Source of the DNA: a bacterium
Lineage (GTDB): Bacteria; Planctomycetota; UBA11346
Direction: 5' to 3'
NCBI GenBank assembly: GCA_020049615.1
Contig: JAIFKN010000084.1
Location: forward strand, 1,139 to 27,096
DNA length: 25,958 nt
Made by a program: the position numbers and the translations under genes. The notes beneath the pieces are model-generated. The model did no database searches. It was not told where the DNA came from and worked only from the letters and a program-made list of their open reading frames with translations. Below, piece by piece: positions 1 to 7,489 of the stretch. How positions within the stretch are numbered: position 1 is the first letter of the stretch; each line of letters begins with the position of its first letter.

Positions 1-869
1 TTGCGCACCCGGCCGAAGCCCCTGGGCGGCGGGTCGGACGGCAGGGCGATCTTGAAGCGCAGGATGCTGACCGAACCGGCGCTGGTGGTCTTCGTGCCCT
101 GGTAGATGGTCATGCCTTCCGGGATGGCGATGGTCCGGTCCATCTTGGGCACGAACAGATGGGTGACTTGCGCCCCTTTGCCGGTGCCCTGGTCGGAACC
201 GATGCCGGCCGAGGCGAGTTCGGGGATCTCGGGACAATCGAAGAGGATGCCCTCGACGTCCGAGAACGCCGAGCCGCCCCAGGTGACCGCATTTTCAAGG
301 TAGCGCTTGACGTCACCCGCCATCGACTCGCGGACCTGGCGGAACTGGTTGGCATCGTCGGATATCTTTCCGAGCTCGGTGAGATGGGCGAGGCGGTCCT
401 TGACGCACACCGCGACCTGCGAGGCCATGCGCGCCAGTTCGATGCCATCAAGCGTCTTCTGGCCATAGAGGTACTTGTTGGCGGTGCCGCCCATCGACAG
501 CCCGAGCACGATCATGGCCGCGGCGGTGACGCCGGCCATGACCAGCATGAACTTCATCTTCAACGCGACGCGTGGCCCGCCGCGGATGCTGGTCGCCTTG
601 GCTGGCGGCTTGGCCTGCGGTTTGCGATCCGAGACGTTCTGACGCCCCGGGCTGCGCGGTCCGGCCGGCTGGCCCTTGGCCTGCTCGCCGGTGCGCGTCT
701 TCGCGCCTGCGATCGGCTTGGGGGCTGCATCGGGGTGGTTCTGCGGTGCGGGAGCTCTGCCGGAAGCGCTTGCTGGATTGGCCGCGGGCTTGGGGGGAGG
801 CAGAGGCTGGGTCTTGCGGACGGCCTTGGTGGCCTGGCGCTGGCGACCGCTGGGTGCAGGTTGGGTCAT
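1..869 (-). CDS. Partial single-pass membrane protein, unrecognised, cut by the window edge
   Basis: 289 codons are visible from the ATG at 869 and the frame runs open off the left edge, so the C-terminus is missing. Residues 1-104 are a low-complexity, Pro/Ala/Lys-rich and strongly basic stretch, probably cytoplasmic and disordered. One hydrophobic helix lies at about residues 106-128 (starting MKFMLVMAGVTAAAMIV). After it comes a helical segment of about 80 residues and then a region with beta character, which would be outside the inner membrane. The layout (cytoplasmic tail, helix, extracytoplasmic sensor-like part) recalls transmembrane receptors or cyclases, but no signalling domain can be seen, so I assign no function. 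It starts 9 bases after the pgpA stop and probably belongs to the HPr-pgpA transcript. The long plus-strand frame lying opposite is its shadow. Confidence 0.75.
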   Translation of the reverse strand, partial: MTQPAPSGRQRQATKAVRKTQPLPPPKPAANPASASGRAPAPQNHPDAAPKPIAGAKTRTGEQAKGQPAGPRSPGRQNVSDRKPQAKPPAKATSIRGGPRVALKMKFMLVMAGVTAAAMIVLGLSMGGTANKYLYGQKTLDGIELARMASQVAVCVKDRLAHLTELGKISDDANQFRQVRESMAGDVKRYLENAVTWGGSAFSDVEGILFDCPEIPELASAGIGSDQGTGKGAQVTHLFVPKMDRTIAIPEGMTIYQGTKTTSAGSVSILRFKIALPSDPPPRGFGRVR

Positions 870-878
870 GCGGATCCG

Positions 879-1361
879 TCAGCCCAGAAGGGCGGTGGCG
901 AGGCAGCCGGCGAGGAGGCCCGCCGCGAGGTCATCCGCCATGATGCCCCAGCCTCCGGGCAGGTGCTCGCACCAAGTGACCGGCCAGGGTTTGGCGATGT
1001 CAAACACGCGGAACAGGGCGAAGGCGGCAGCCACGGCGAGCAGCGGCTGCCCGAGCAGGTGACTGGGCATGATCAGCAGGGCCAGCCACACGCCGGCAAC
1101 CTCGTCGATCACCACCTCGGGCGGGTCGGCGACGGCGAAGTACCTGGCTGCAGCACCGGCGCAGGCGACGCCGGCCCAGCTGGCGGCCACCACGCATCCG
1201 AGCAGGACGGCCCGTCCGGTGTCAGGCCCGGTCATGAGCAGCAGCGGCAAGGCCAGCAGGGCTGCGGCAGCGCTGCCCCAGGTCCCCGGTGCCGGGCGCA
1301 ACCGTCCGGTGCCGAACCAGGTGGCCAGCGCCACCGGCCAGCCGGCTTTAAGCGTCGACAT
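879..1361 (-). CDS. pgpA: Phosphatidylglycerophosphatase A
   Basis: 160-aa polytopic membrane enzyme. By family it removes phosphate from phosphatidylglycerol phosphate, the last step of phosphatidylglycerol synthesis, at the inner membrane. Visible family signatures: GTGRLRPAPGTWGS near residues 17-30, PPEVVIDEVAG at 80-90 with acidic D86/E87, FRVFDIAKPWPV at 117-128 with D121, and GWGIMADDLAAG at 137-148 with D143/D144. These acidic clusters are the Mg-binding, catalytic part of PgpA. A longer frame begins at 1430, but family similarity starts at MSTLKAG, so I chose the ATG at 1361. This start lies inside the end of the HPr gene (14-base overlap), which implies translational coupling. The next gene follows after 9 bases. 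Confidence 0.93.
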   Translation of the reverse strand: MSTLKAGWPVALATWFGTGRLRPAPGTWGSAAAALLALPLLLMTGPDTGRAVLLGCVVAASWAGVACAGAAARYFAVADPPEVVIDEVAGVWLALLIMPSHLLGQPLLAVAAAFALFRVFDIAKPWPVTWCEHLPGGWGIMADDLAAGLLAGCLATALLG

Positions 1362-1632
1362 CCAATTCGCCGAAGCGGGTTTCGATGAGCGATGCAATGG
1401 CCTGAACGGTGGCCTGGGCATCCGCACCATCAGCCTGGATGGTCAGTTCTGACCCACATTCAGCGGCCAGCATGAGCAGTTCCAGGACGCTCTTGGCGTC
1501 CACCGTCATATCGTCTTTGGTGATCGTCACATCGGAGCCGAAGCGGCTGGCGGCGGTGGCGATCTGGGTCGACGGACGGGCGTGCAGGCCCATGCGGTTG
1601 GTCAGCACGACCGTTTTTTCCGCGTGGGGCAT
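1348..1632 (-). CDS. ptsH: HPr family phosphocarrier protein
   Basis: 94-aa HPr-like protein. The active-site motif GLHARPS places the phosphorylated histidine at H17. The regulatory serine region AKSVLEL gives S48, the residue that HPr kinase modifies in organisms that have it. Length and fold match classical HPr (85-90 aa). It carries phosphate from PEP via enzyme I to sugar IIA components, or acts mainly in regulation where transport components are missing; the window shows no other PTS gene, so which role applies is unknown. A good promoter ends 6 bases before the ATG. It is the first gene of a likely HPr-pgpA-membrane protein operon. The symbol follows the family; an alternative HPr paralogue name would fit equally well. 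Confidence 0.93.
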   Translation of the reverse strand: MPHAEKTVVLTNRMGLHARPSTQIATAASRFGSDVTITKDDMTVDAKSVLELLMLAAECGSELTIQADGADAQATVQAIASLIETRFGELDVDA

Positions 1633-1638
1633 GGAGGG

Positions 1639-1667
1639 ATTGTCGGTGCTGGCCAGGCTATCGTCAA
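1639..1667 (-). promoter_or_regulatory. Promoter of the HPr operon, apparently leaderless
   Basis: Read on the minus strand, TTGACG (1667-1662) is followed after 17 bases by GACAAT (1644-1639), a good match to a housekeeping sigma-70-type promoter. Only six bases separate the -10 hexamer from the HPr ATG at 1632. Transcription would therefore start at or within a base or two of the start codon. No Shine-Dalgarno sequence could be used on such a transcript. Confidence 0.55.
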
Positions 1668-1753
1668 GGCCGCGCCTGGGGCTATGTAAGGCGGACTTGC
1701 GGATGAAGGCTCAGCGGATTCTTCATCAGCAATTCAGCCCCTGTTAACCCAGG

Positions 1754-1789
1754 TCGACACAAGACCGGGACACTCTCCACAACTGAGGT
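1754..1789 (+). promoter_or_regulatory. Possible promoter and ribosome binding site of the choice-of-anchor gene
   Basis: TCGACA (1754-1759) and CACAAC (1778-1783) are separated by 18 bases and could be -35 and -10 elements. GAGGT (1785-1789) lies 7 bases before the ATG at 1797 and is a plausible Shine-Dalgarno sequence. If CACAAC were the true -10, the transcript would start beyond the Shine-Dalgarno, so the two cannot both be right. The Shine-Dalgarno is the safer call; the promoter is weak. Confidence 0.3.
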
Positions 1790-1796
1790 CCACCCC

Positions 1797-4001
1797 ATGG
1801 CCGTCTCCCGCACCCTTCTTGCAGTTTCCCTGACGGCTGCCGCTATCGCCGCCGCCGACACCACGGCTCCGACCGTCCGCAACTGGGGCTTCGGCGTCCG
1901 CCGCGGCACCACGACGGAGCTGCGGACCTGGGCCTTGCGCGCCACGGACGAGACCGCCGCCGCCACTGCCGTCACCTACACGGTGACCGTCCTCCCGACC
2001 AAGGGTGAGTTGCGCCGCCTGGGCACGGCCATTGCCGTCAACGGCACCTTCACCCAGGATGACATCGACCAGCGCCGCATCGCCTACGTCCACACGACTT
2101 CGGCGACGGACGCCTTCGACCGCTTCTCCTTCACCGTCAGCGATGGAACCAACACCACCACCGCCGCGAAGCTCGAGATCTCGGTCGGCGAGGGCCTGCG
2201 GGTGCAGAAGGTCGGGGCGGCCAAGGTCGGGGCGTTCAATGCGGATGGCGGCGTGGCCGAGATCGTCGCCTTCGACGCGGCCACCGACCGGCTCTTCGTG
2301 GTCAACGGCGCGACCGCCAGCATCAACATCCTGAGCCTGTCGTCCTCCGGCACCCTGAGCGTGGTCGGCAGCCTTCGTCCGTCGCTGATTGTCGCGGAGG
2401 CCGACGACATCACCAGCGTCGCGTGCAAGAACGGCATCGTGGCGGTGGCGGTCGGCAACGCCCCGGTGGATGGTGTGGCCAACGACGCTGGCGACCGCGG
2501 CTATCTGTTCTTCTACGATGCCGCCACCGGACTGTACCTGGATCACGTGGACTTCTCCACGCAGCTCAAGAAATCGGACGGCACGTCCGCCACGGCGAGC
2601 GATGTCGGCGTCCAGCCCGACATGGTGACCTTCAGCCCCGACGGCAGCAAGGTGCTGGTCGCGGTCGAGGGCCAGCCCAGCCAGGACTACACCGTCGATC
2701 CCCAGGGCGGCGTGATCGTCGTCGACCTCTCCGACGGGGTGCTGCAGGCGCGCAATCATGCCACCTGGTGCGGGTTCGGTTCCTTCGTGGTCGCGACCCT
2801 GCGAACTGCAGGAGTGCGCATATACAACAACGAGGCCACCCCGGCGGCTGCGGCCAGTGTCACCGCCGACATGGAACCAGAGTACATCACCGTCTCGGCC
2901 GATGGAGCGACGGCCTACGTCACCTGCCAGGAGAACAACGCCTTGGCGGTGGTCGACCTCAGCGTGCCGCAGATCGCCTCGGTACTGGCGCTGGGAACCA
3001 AGGATTGGAATACTGGGCCGCAGTTGGATCCTTCCGATGAGGATGATGGAGGCGGCGACGCCGCCGTGAATCTGGTCAACAGGCCCGTCAAGGGCATGTA
3101 CATGCCGGATGCCATCGCCTACGCGAATCTTGCCGGCGCCGGCCGCCTGCTGACCGCCAACGAGGGGGACGCGCGCGAGTACACCGCATTGGAGGAGGAG
3201 GAGAAGGTCAAGGACCTGAATCTCGATGACACCGCCTTCCCGACCGAGTTGTCGCTGAAGCTGGATGCGCAGATCGGAGAACTGCGTGTGTCCAATTCCG
3301 GCCCTGGGACCTTCGGCGGCGACAGCGACAACGATGGAGACTACGACTCCCTCTACGCCTACGGTGCGCGCAGTTTCACCATCTGGAATACCGATGGCAC
3401 CCGGGTCTGGGACAGCGGTGATGCCTTCGAGCAGTTCCTGGCCACCTACTTCACGACCACATTCAACGTCAGCAACGATGATATCGAACTTGACAGTCGC
3501 AGCCCCAAAAAGGGTCCAGAACCGGAAGGCCTGACCGTGCTGGATGTGGGCGGTACAGCGCATGCCGTCATCGGACTCGAACGCCAGGGCGGCTTCTTCC
3601 TCTACAACATCTCGACCCCGACCGCCCCGACGATGACGGCCTACTACACCGGCCGCCATCTCGATCTCGATCCGGATGATTCGGACGAGGCCGAACTGGC
3701 TGGCGATCTGGCGCCGGAAGGCATTCTCGCCATCTCCTCGTCCGACAGCCCGACTGGCAAGCCGCTGGTCGTCCTCGGCAACGAGGTCAGTGGCACGATC
3801 GCCGTGCATGAAGTGGTCCTGGCCGCCAGCGATACCTACTCCGGCAGCGGAACGGGCATGGGCGGGGAGACCTCTGGCGGTTCCAGCAGCACCGCTTCCG
3901 CCGACGATGACGACGGCTCCGGCTGCGGCGTCGGCGGTTCCGGCATCATCCTGCTGACCGGCATGCTGGCCTTCCTCGGCCTGCGCCGGCGCCGCGACTG
4001 A
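1797..4001 (+). CDS. Secreted choice-of-anchor I family protein with C-terminal sorting tail
   Basis: 734-aa exported protein. Residues 1-20 form a signal peptide (MAVSRTLLAVSLTAAAIAAA). Residues of about 30-130 resemble a cadherin-like/CSPG repeat, with PTKGEL, FTQDDID and DRFSFTVSDG. Residues of about 150-680 form the beta-propeller-like choice-of-anchor I domain: repeated PDMVTFSPDGSKVLVAVEG, PEYITVSADGATAYVTCQ and PEGLTVLDVGG blocks, plus LTANEGDAREY. The acidic segment GGDSDNDGDYDSLYAYG looks able to bind calcium. From residue 679 a Ser/Gly/Asp linker leads to Cys710, a hydrophobic helix (about 715-728) and a terminal RRRRD, a tripartite sorting signal. The protein is probably processed and held at the cell surface. 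Members are sometimes annotated as alkaline phosphatase-like or esterase-like, but no catalytic residues are evident. It is monocistronic, with a hairpin downstream. Confidence 0.88.
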   Translation: MAVSRTLLAVSLTAAAIAAADTTAPTVRNWGFGVRRGTTTELRTWALRATDETAAATAVTYTVTVLPTKGELRRLGTAIAVNGTFTQDDIDQRRIAYVHTTSATDAFDRFSFTVSDGTNTTTAAKLEISVGEGLRVQKVGAAKVGAFNADGGVAEIVAFDAATDRLFVVNGATASINILSLSSSGTLSVVGSLRPSLIVAEADDITSVACKNGIVAVAVGNAPVDGVANDAGDRGYLFFYDAATGLYLDHVDFSTQLKKSDGTSATASDVGVQPDMVTFSPDGSKVLVAVEGQPSQDYTVDPQGGVIVVDLSDGVLQARNHATWCGFGSFVVATLRTAGVRIYNNEATPAAAASVTADMEPEYITVSADGATAYVTCQENNALAVVDLSVPQIASVLALGTKDWNTGPQLDPSDEDDGGGDAAVNLVNRPVKGMYMPDAIAYANLAGAGRLLTANEGDAREYTALEEEEKVKDLNLDDTAFPTELSLKLDAQIGELRVSNSGPGTFGGDSDNDGDYDSLYAYGARSFTIWNTDGTRVWDSGDAFEQFLATYFTTTFNVSNDDIELDSRSPKKGPEPEGLTVLDVGGTAHAVIGLERQGGFFLYNISTPTAPTMTAYYTGRHLDLDPDDSDEAELAGDLAPEGILAISSSDSPTGKPLVVLGNEVSGTIAVHEVVLAASDTYSGSGTGMGGETSGGSSSTASADDDDGSGCGVGGSGIILLTGMLAFLGLRRRRD

Positions 4002-4019
4002 GCGGTTCCATCGACGATG

Positions 4020-4050
4020 CGCTGGCGTGGCCTGACCAGGCGCGCCAGCG
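4020..4050 (+). terminator. Hairpin terminator after the choice-of-anchor gene
   Basis: CGCTGGCG (4020-4027) pairs perfectly with CGCCAGCG (4043-4050). The loop holds a second inner pairing, GCCT with AGGC, making a long two-part stem. The bases that follow (TGTCATTGTTT) are T-rich for this sequence. It lies 19 bases after the stop at 4001. Confidence 0.6.
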
Positions 4051-4101
4051 TGTCATTGTTTCGCTGAACGACGCTGCGCCGGGCTTCGCCAGGGAATCGC
4101 C

Positions 4102-4131
4102 TTGTCCGGCGCGCTGGCCGGCGAGCATCCC
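4102..4131 (+). promoter_or_regulatory. Candidate promoter of the PAP2-helicase-nuclease operon
   Basis: TTGTCC (4102-4107) and CATCCC (4126-4131) are 18 bases apart, and the second ends 6 bases before the ATG at 4138. The same GCATcCc-like hexamer sits in the same place before tgt, mltA and the YhcH-family gene. The -10 match is poor by textbook consensus, so this rests on the recurrence. Confidence 0.35.
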
Positions 4132-4137
4132 CACCCC

Positions 4138-4866
4138 ATGACGCCCCAGCCCGTCCCTGCCTGGCGAGCCGCCATCGTGCGCGAAGGGGGCTGGGTGCTG
4201 CTCAACCTGTGGGCGTTGACCCGCGCCACCGGTGGAGAGGTCCGTCGGCGCCCGTGGCTGGCCGGCGCTATGCTCGTCCTGGTCGTGGCGGCCGGCGTTG
4301 TGGGCGGGGCGTGGGATTCCACCGCCGATGCCTGGGCCAGGGCCAACGACCGCCCCGGCGATCCGTGGCAGCGTTTCGCCTTGTCCATCCGCACCTTCGG
4401 CGCCTTCACCGATGTGCTGACGTGGACCGGTCTGCTCCTCGTCCTCGGCCGCATCCTCGGCCGCGAGCGCTGGCGCAAGCTCGGCATCGCCTGCCTGTGC
4501 GCCGCGTCGCTGGCCGGACTGGCCGCCAATCTCGTGCGACCGACCCTGGGCCGGGCGCGGCCCGACACCGATGCCGGGGTCTGGGCGGTGCGCGGGCCGG
4601 TACTCAGCGCACGCTGGCAGAGCCTGCCGTCCGGGCACACCGCCACCTCGGTCGGCGGAGGTGCGGCCCTGGCTGCGCTCGGCTCACCGCTTGGCATCCT
4701 CGCCGTCGCCCAGGGCGGCCTGGTGGCCTGGGCAAGCGTGCGTCTCGACCGCCATTGGGTCAGCGACGTCGCCGCCGGCCTCGGCCTCGGCCTGGGCGTG
4801 GGCGTGCTCGTCGCCCTGGCCTGGCGCCGGCTGGAGCGCGAGGGGGGCTGGGTGGCGGCGCCGTGA
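4138..4866 (+). CDS. PAP2 superfamily membrane phosphatase
   Basis: 242-aa polytopic membrane protein of the type 2 phosphatidic acid phosphatase superfamily. The three PAP2 signatures are visible: RPTLGRARP at residues 134-142 (R in place of the usual K), PSGHT at 165-169 with catalytic H168, and SVRLDRHWVSD at 200-210 with H206 and D210. Such enzymes remove phosphate from lipid phosphates (phosphatidate, undecaprenyl diphosphate or phosphatidylglycerol phosphate) at the outer face of the inner membrane; the substrate cannot be told from sequence. An in-frame TTG at 4102 with AGGGA upstream would add 12 residues, but it coincides with a likely -35 element and lies outside family similarity, so ATG 4138 is preferred. 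Its TGA overlaps the GTG of the helicase gene (GTGA), so the genes are coupled. Confidence 0.87.
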   Translation: MTPQPVPAWRAAIVREGGWVLLNLWALTRATGGEVRRRPWLAGAMLVLVVAAGVVGGAWDSTADAWARANDRPGDPWQRFALSIRTFGAFTDVLTWTGLLLVLGRILGRERWRKLGIACLCAASLAGLAANLVRPTLGRARPDTDAGVWAVRGPVLSARWQSLPSGHTATSVGGGAALAALGSPLGILAVAQGGLVAWASVRLDRHWVSDVAAGLGLGLGVGVLVALAWRRLEREGGWVAAP

Positions 4867-6245
4867 TCAGCCTGCGCTTCGAGGACGGCACGCTGCTGCT
4901 CGACGGCCTGCCCGAGGACGGTGGGCTTCTGGCCGGGCTGTGCGTGTGGGATGACCGGGTGCGGCTGCACCGCGCGTCGGCCTTGCATTACGCAGCGATC
5001 CTGCGTCGGCTGCATGGCAAGGCGGAGTACCGCGACGAGGCCCGCGCCTACCGCGAGGTCGATCTGGTCGAGGCCGTGCCGCGCGTGATGCGCCAGTATC
5101 AGCGTACCGCCTTGGATGCCTGGGAGTCGTCGCAGCGCCGCGGCGTCGTGGTGCTGCCGACCGGCGCAGGCAAGAGCTACGTCGCCCTGCGCGCCATGCT
5201 CGCCTGCCGGCGTACGGCCCTGGTCCTCGCGCCGACCATCGATCTGGTGGTGCAGTGGGCGACCGATCTCGAGGCCCGCCTCGGCCGCCCGGTCGGCCAG
5301 TATGGCGGTGGCGAGAAGCGCATGGAGGACGTCACCGTCTCGACCTACGATTCCGGCATCCTGTTCATGCCGTGGTACGGCAACCGCTTCGGCCTGATCG
5401 TGTTCGACGAGTGCCATCACCTGCCGTCGGGGGTGACCAGCCAGACCGCGAGCATGTGCATCGCGCCGTTCCGCCTCGGCCTGACCGCCACGCCCGAGCG
5501 CACCGACGGGCAGGAGGGCCGCCTCGACGAGCTGATCGGTCCGATCGTCCACCGCACCCGCATCGACGAACTGGAAGGCGAGTTCCTCGCCAGCTACCAG
5601 GCCGAGGTGGTCGAGGTGGCGATGGATCCCGACGAGGCCGCTTCCTACGCCAGCCACCGCGCGCAGTACCTCGCCTTCCTGCGCGGCAGCGGGGTGCAGC
5701 TGTCGGCCCCCGACGGCTGGCAGAAGTTCCTCGCCGCCGCCGGGCGCGATCCGCGCGGTCGCGCCGCCCTGCGCGCCTGGCGCGAGCAGAAGCGCCTGGC
5801 CCGCGCCAGCCGGGCCAAGCTGCGCGCGGTGTGGGAGCTGCTGCGCGAGCATGCCGGCGAGCGTTCGCTGGTCTTCACCGACGACAACGACACCGCCTAC
5901 GAGATCGGCCGGCAGATGGTCCTGCCGGTGCTGACCCACCACACCAGGCCGGCCGAGCGCCGCGCCATGCTCGGCAATTTCCGCGGTGGCAGCTGGCCGG
6001 TGCTGGTGACCAGCAAGGTGCTGAACGAAGGCGTCGACGTACCGGAGGCCAGCGTCGGCATCATCGTCAGCGGCTCGGGCAGTGTGCGCGAGCACGTGCA
6101 GCGCCTCGGCCGCATCCTCCGCCCGCAGGCCGGCAAGGTGGCGGTGCTCTATGAACTGGTCTCAGCCGGGACGGCGGAGGGATTCACCAGTGAACGCCGG
6201 CGTTCCCACGCCGCCTTCGGCGAACTCGATTGGCGGGACGGCTGA
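4863..6245 (+). CDS. XPB/Rad25-type DEAD/DEAH-box DNA helicase
   Basis: 460-aa superfamily 2 helicase starting at GTG in a GTGA overlap with the PAP2 gene. Domains in order: an N-terminal damage-recognition-like region (1-72); RecA domain 1 with the Q-motif-like RQYQ (77-80), Walker A LPTGAGKS (98-105), DECHH (182-186) and TATPER (208-213); a helical insert rich in Arg/Ala (about 255-325), in the thumb position of XPB enzymes; and RecA domain 2 with LVFTDDN, LNEGVDVP (387-394) and the arginine-finger motif QRLGRILRP (413-421). It is an ATP-driven 3'-5' translocase, probably acting in DNA repair. The following DUF790 gene overlaps by one base, the arrangement known for the XPB-Bax1 helicase-nuclease of archaea. 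Confidence 0.92.
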   Translation: MISLRFEDGTLLLDGLPEDGGLLAGLCVWDDRVRLHRASALHYAAILRRLHGKAEYRDEARAYREVDLVEAVPRVMRQYQRTALDAWESSQRRGVVVLPTGAGKSYVALRAMLACRRTALVLAPTIDLVVQWATDLEARLGRPVGQYGGGEKRMEDVTVSTYDSGILFMPWYGNRFGLIVFDECHHLPSGVTSQTASMCIAPFRLGLTATPERTDGQEGRLDELIGPIVHRTRIDELEGEFLASYQAEVVEVAMDPDEAASYASHRAQYLAFLRGSGVQLSAPDGWQKFLAAAGRDPRGRAALRAWREQKRLARASRAKLRAVWELLREHAGERSLVFTDDNDTAYEIGRQMVLPVLTHHTRPAERRAMLGNFRGGSWPVLVTSKVLNEGVDVPEASVGIIVSGSGSVREHVQRLGRILRPQAGKVAVLYELVSAGTAEGFTSERRRSHAAFGELDWRDG

Positions 6246-7453
6246 TGCTTACGCGCAATCTGTTGCGCTTCGCCGTGCGCGGCGACCGCCTCGAACCGCG
6301 CTGGCTGAAGCCGACTCCGGCCGTGCGCCAGCTCGCCGAGGACCTGCTGGCGCACTGGCGTGGCGGCATCGGCCGCATGCGTGGCGAACTGGACGAGGCG
6401 GAATCGGCCATCCTGCACGGCTCGCACCAGTTGCTGGTCGGGCGCGGCCTGTCCAAGGTGCTGACCGACGCCTGCGACTTCGGCGATCCGGCCTCGGCCG
6501 AGGCGCTGCGCACGCGCGCCCTCGTCGCCAGCTTCGCCCGTCTGGCCCAGCCGGCCGCCAGCCCCGAGGCGCATCGCTCGGCGGTGGCCGGCGAGTTGGC
6601 GCTGACCCCCGAGGCGCTGGCCGACGGCCTGTATGCCGATCTGCCCGACCGCGCCGTGCTGGCCCAGGTGCCGGGCTGGGACGCGGAGAGCCTGATCGCG
6701 CGCTGCAACCTCGCCCTCGCCCAGGGCCTGCTGCTGGGCGCCCGCGAACTGCGCGTCCACCTGCGCGACCGCGAGCGCGGACTCCAGCGCCGGCTCCTGC
6801 GCGCGCTGTCGCGCCGCCGGCTGGTCGCCGAGGTGGCCTCGGCCGATGGCGGCGGCCTCTACCTGACGGTCAGCGGGCCGGCGGCGGTCCTCGACCAGCG
6901 CAGCGCCTACGGCATGCAGTTGGCGTTGTGGCTGCCGGCGCTGGCCTGCGCGCAGGCCTGGACCGCCACCGCCCAGGTGCTGCCGCCGCGGGCGACCGGC
7001 GACGCGACCCTGACCCTCGACGCTGGCCTCGGCCTGCCCGGCGATCTCGCCTTGCTCGACTGGGTGCCGCCCGAGCTGACCGCGTGGCTGGCCCAGCTAG
7101 CGGCCAAGCTGCCGGGCTGGAATCAGGTCGAGGCCGAGCCGATCCTGCTCCCCGGGGGTGCCGTGGTGCTGCCCGACCTCGCCCTTGACGACGGTCGCGG
7201 CCTGGTCGCGATCGAGCTGTTCCATCGCTGGCACCTTGTCCAGCTGCGGACGCGGTTGGAGCAGCTGCGCTCGGGCGCCCTCGAAGGCCTGCTCATCGGC
7301 GTCGATCGCGGCCTGCAGCGGCTGGCCGAGGCGCGGCCGCTGCTTGAGGATCCGCTGATCGGGAGCCGGGGCTTCCTCTTCTCCGATCTGCCGGCCCCAC
7401 GCGCCCTGCTGGACGCGCTGAAGCGGCTCAGAAACGCAGCGACCCCGGCCTGA
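6245..7453 (+). CDS. DUF790/Bax1-type nuclease partner of the XPB helicase
   Basis: 402 aa. The N-terminal sequence MLTRNLLRFAVRGDRLEPRW is typical of DUF790, the family containing archaeal Bax1. The C-terminal part has a PD-(D/E)xK-like core: LPD at 309-311, a turn, then VAIEL with E324, followed by a helix and LLIGVDRGLQ. The lysine of the canonical motif is not where expected (ELF in place of ExK), so the exact metal site is uncertain. Archaeal Bax1 cuts DNA as the partner of XPB; the same job is inferred here from family and from the TGATG overlap with the helicase stop. A longer frame begins at 6230, but the family start is the ATG at 6245. The stop codon lies inside the loop of a terminator hairpin. 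Confidence 0.85.
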   Translation: MLTRNLLRFAVRGDRLEPRWLKPTPAVRQLAEDLLAHWRGGIGRMRGELDEAESAILHGSHQLLVGRGLSKVLTDACDFGDPASAEALRTRALVASFARLAQPAASPEAHRSAVAGELALTPEALADGLYADLPDRAVLAQVPGWDAESLIARCNLALAQGLLLGARELRVHLRDRERGLQRRLLRALSRRRLVAEVASADGGGLYLTVSGPAAVLDQRSAYGMQLALWLPALACAQAWTATAQVLPPRATGDATLTLDAGLGLPGDLALLDWVPPELTAWLAQLAAKLPGWNQVEAEPILLPGGAVVLPDLALDDGRGLVAIELFHRWHLVQLRTRLEQLRSGALEGLLIGVDRGLQRLAEARPLLEDPLIGSRGFLFSDLPAPRALLDALKRLRNAATPA

Positions 7454-7466
7454 TGGCCGGGGTCGC
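7439..7466. terminator. Strong hairpin between convergent genes, stop codon in its loop
   Basis: GCGACCCCGGCC (7439-7450) pairs perfectly with GGCCGGGGTCGC (7455-7466) around the four-base loop TGAT. The first three loop bases are the TGA stop of the DUF790 gene. The stem also faces the end of the DUF350 gene 24 bases away, so it can serve both strands. No long T tract follows on the plus strand; on the minus strand TGCGTTTCTG follows. Confidence 0.75.
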
Positions 7467-7489
7467 GTGCGAGCAGCCTGTGCGGCGGC

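Noticed and set aside
159..1388. 409-codon plus-strand frame opposite the first minus-strand genes
   Set aside because: Antisense of the membrane protein and pgpA. The product is a His/Gly/Arg-rich string with no motif, as expected from high-GC mirror frames; the minus-strand genes have clear family signatures.
1734..3809. 691-codon minus-strand frame
   Set aside because: Lies exactly opposite the choice-of-anchor gene, and its composition is the mirror of that gene. The plus-strand protein has a signal peptide, repeats and sorting tail.
4102..4137. TTG start for the PAP2 gene with AGGGA upstream
   Set aside because: The spacing is good, but the added 12 residues are not family-like and the TTG fits better as part of a -35 element. 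It remains a possible alternative.
4053..6095. 680-codon minus-strand frame
   Set aside because: Mirror of the PAP2 and helicase genes, which carry full motif sets on the plus strand.
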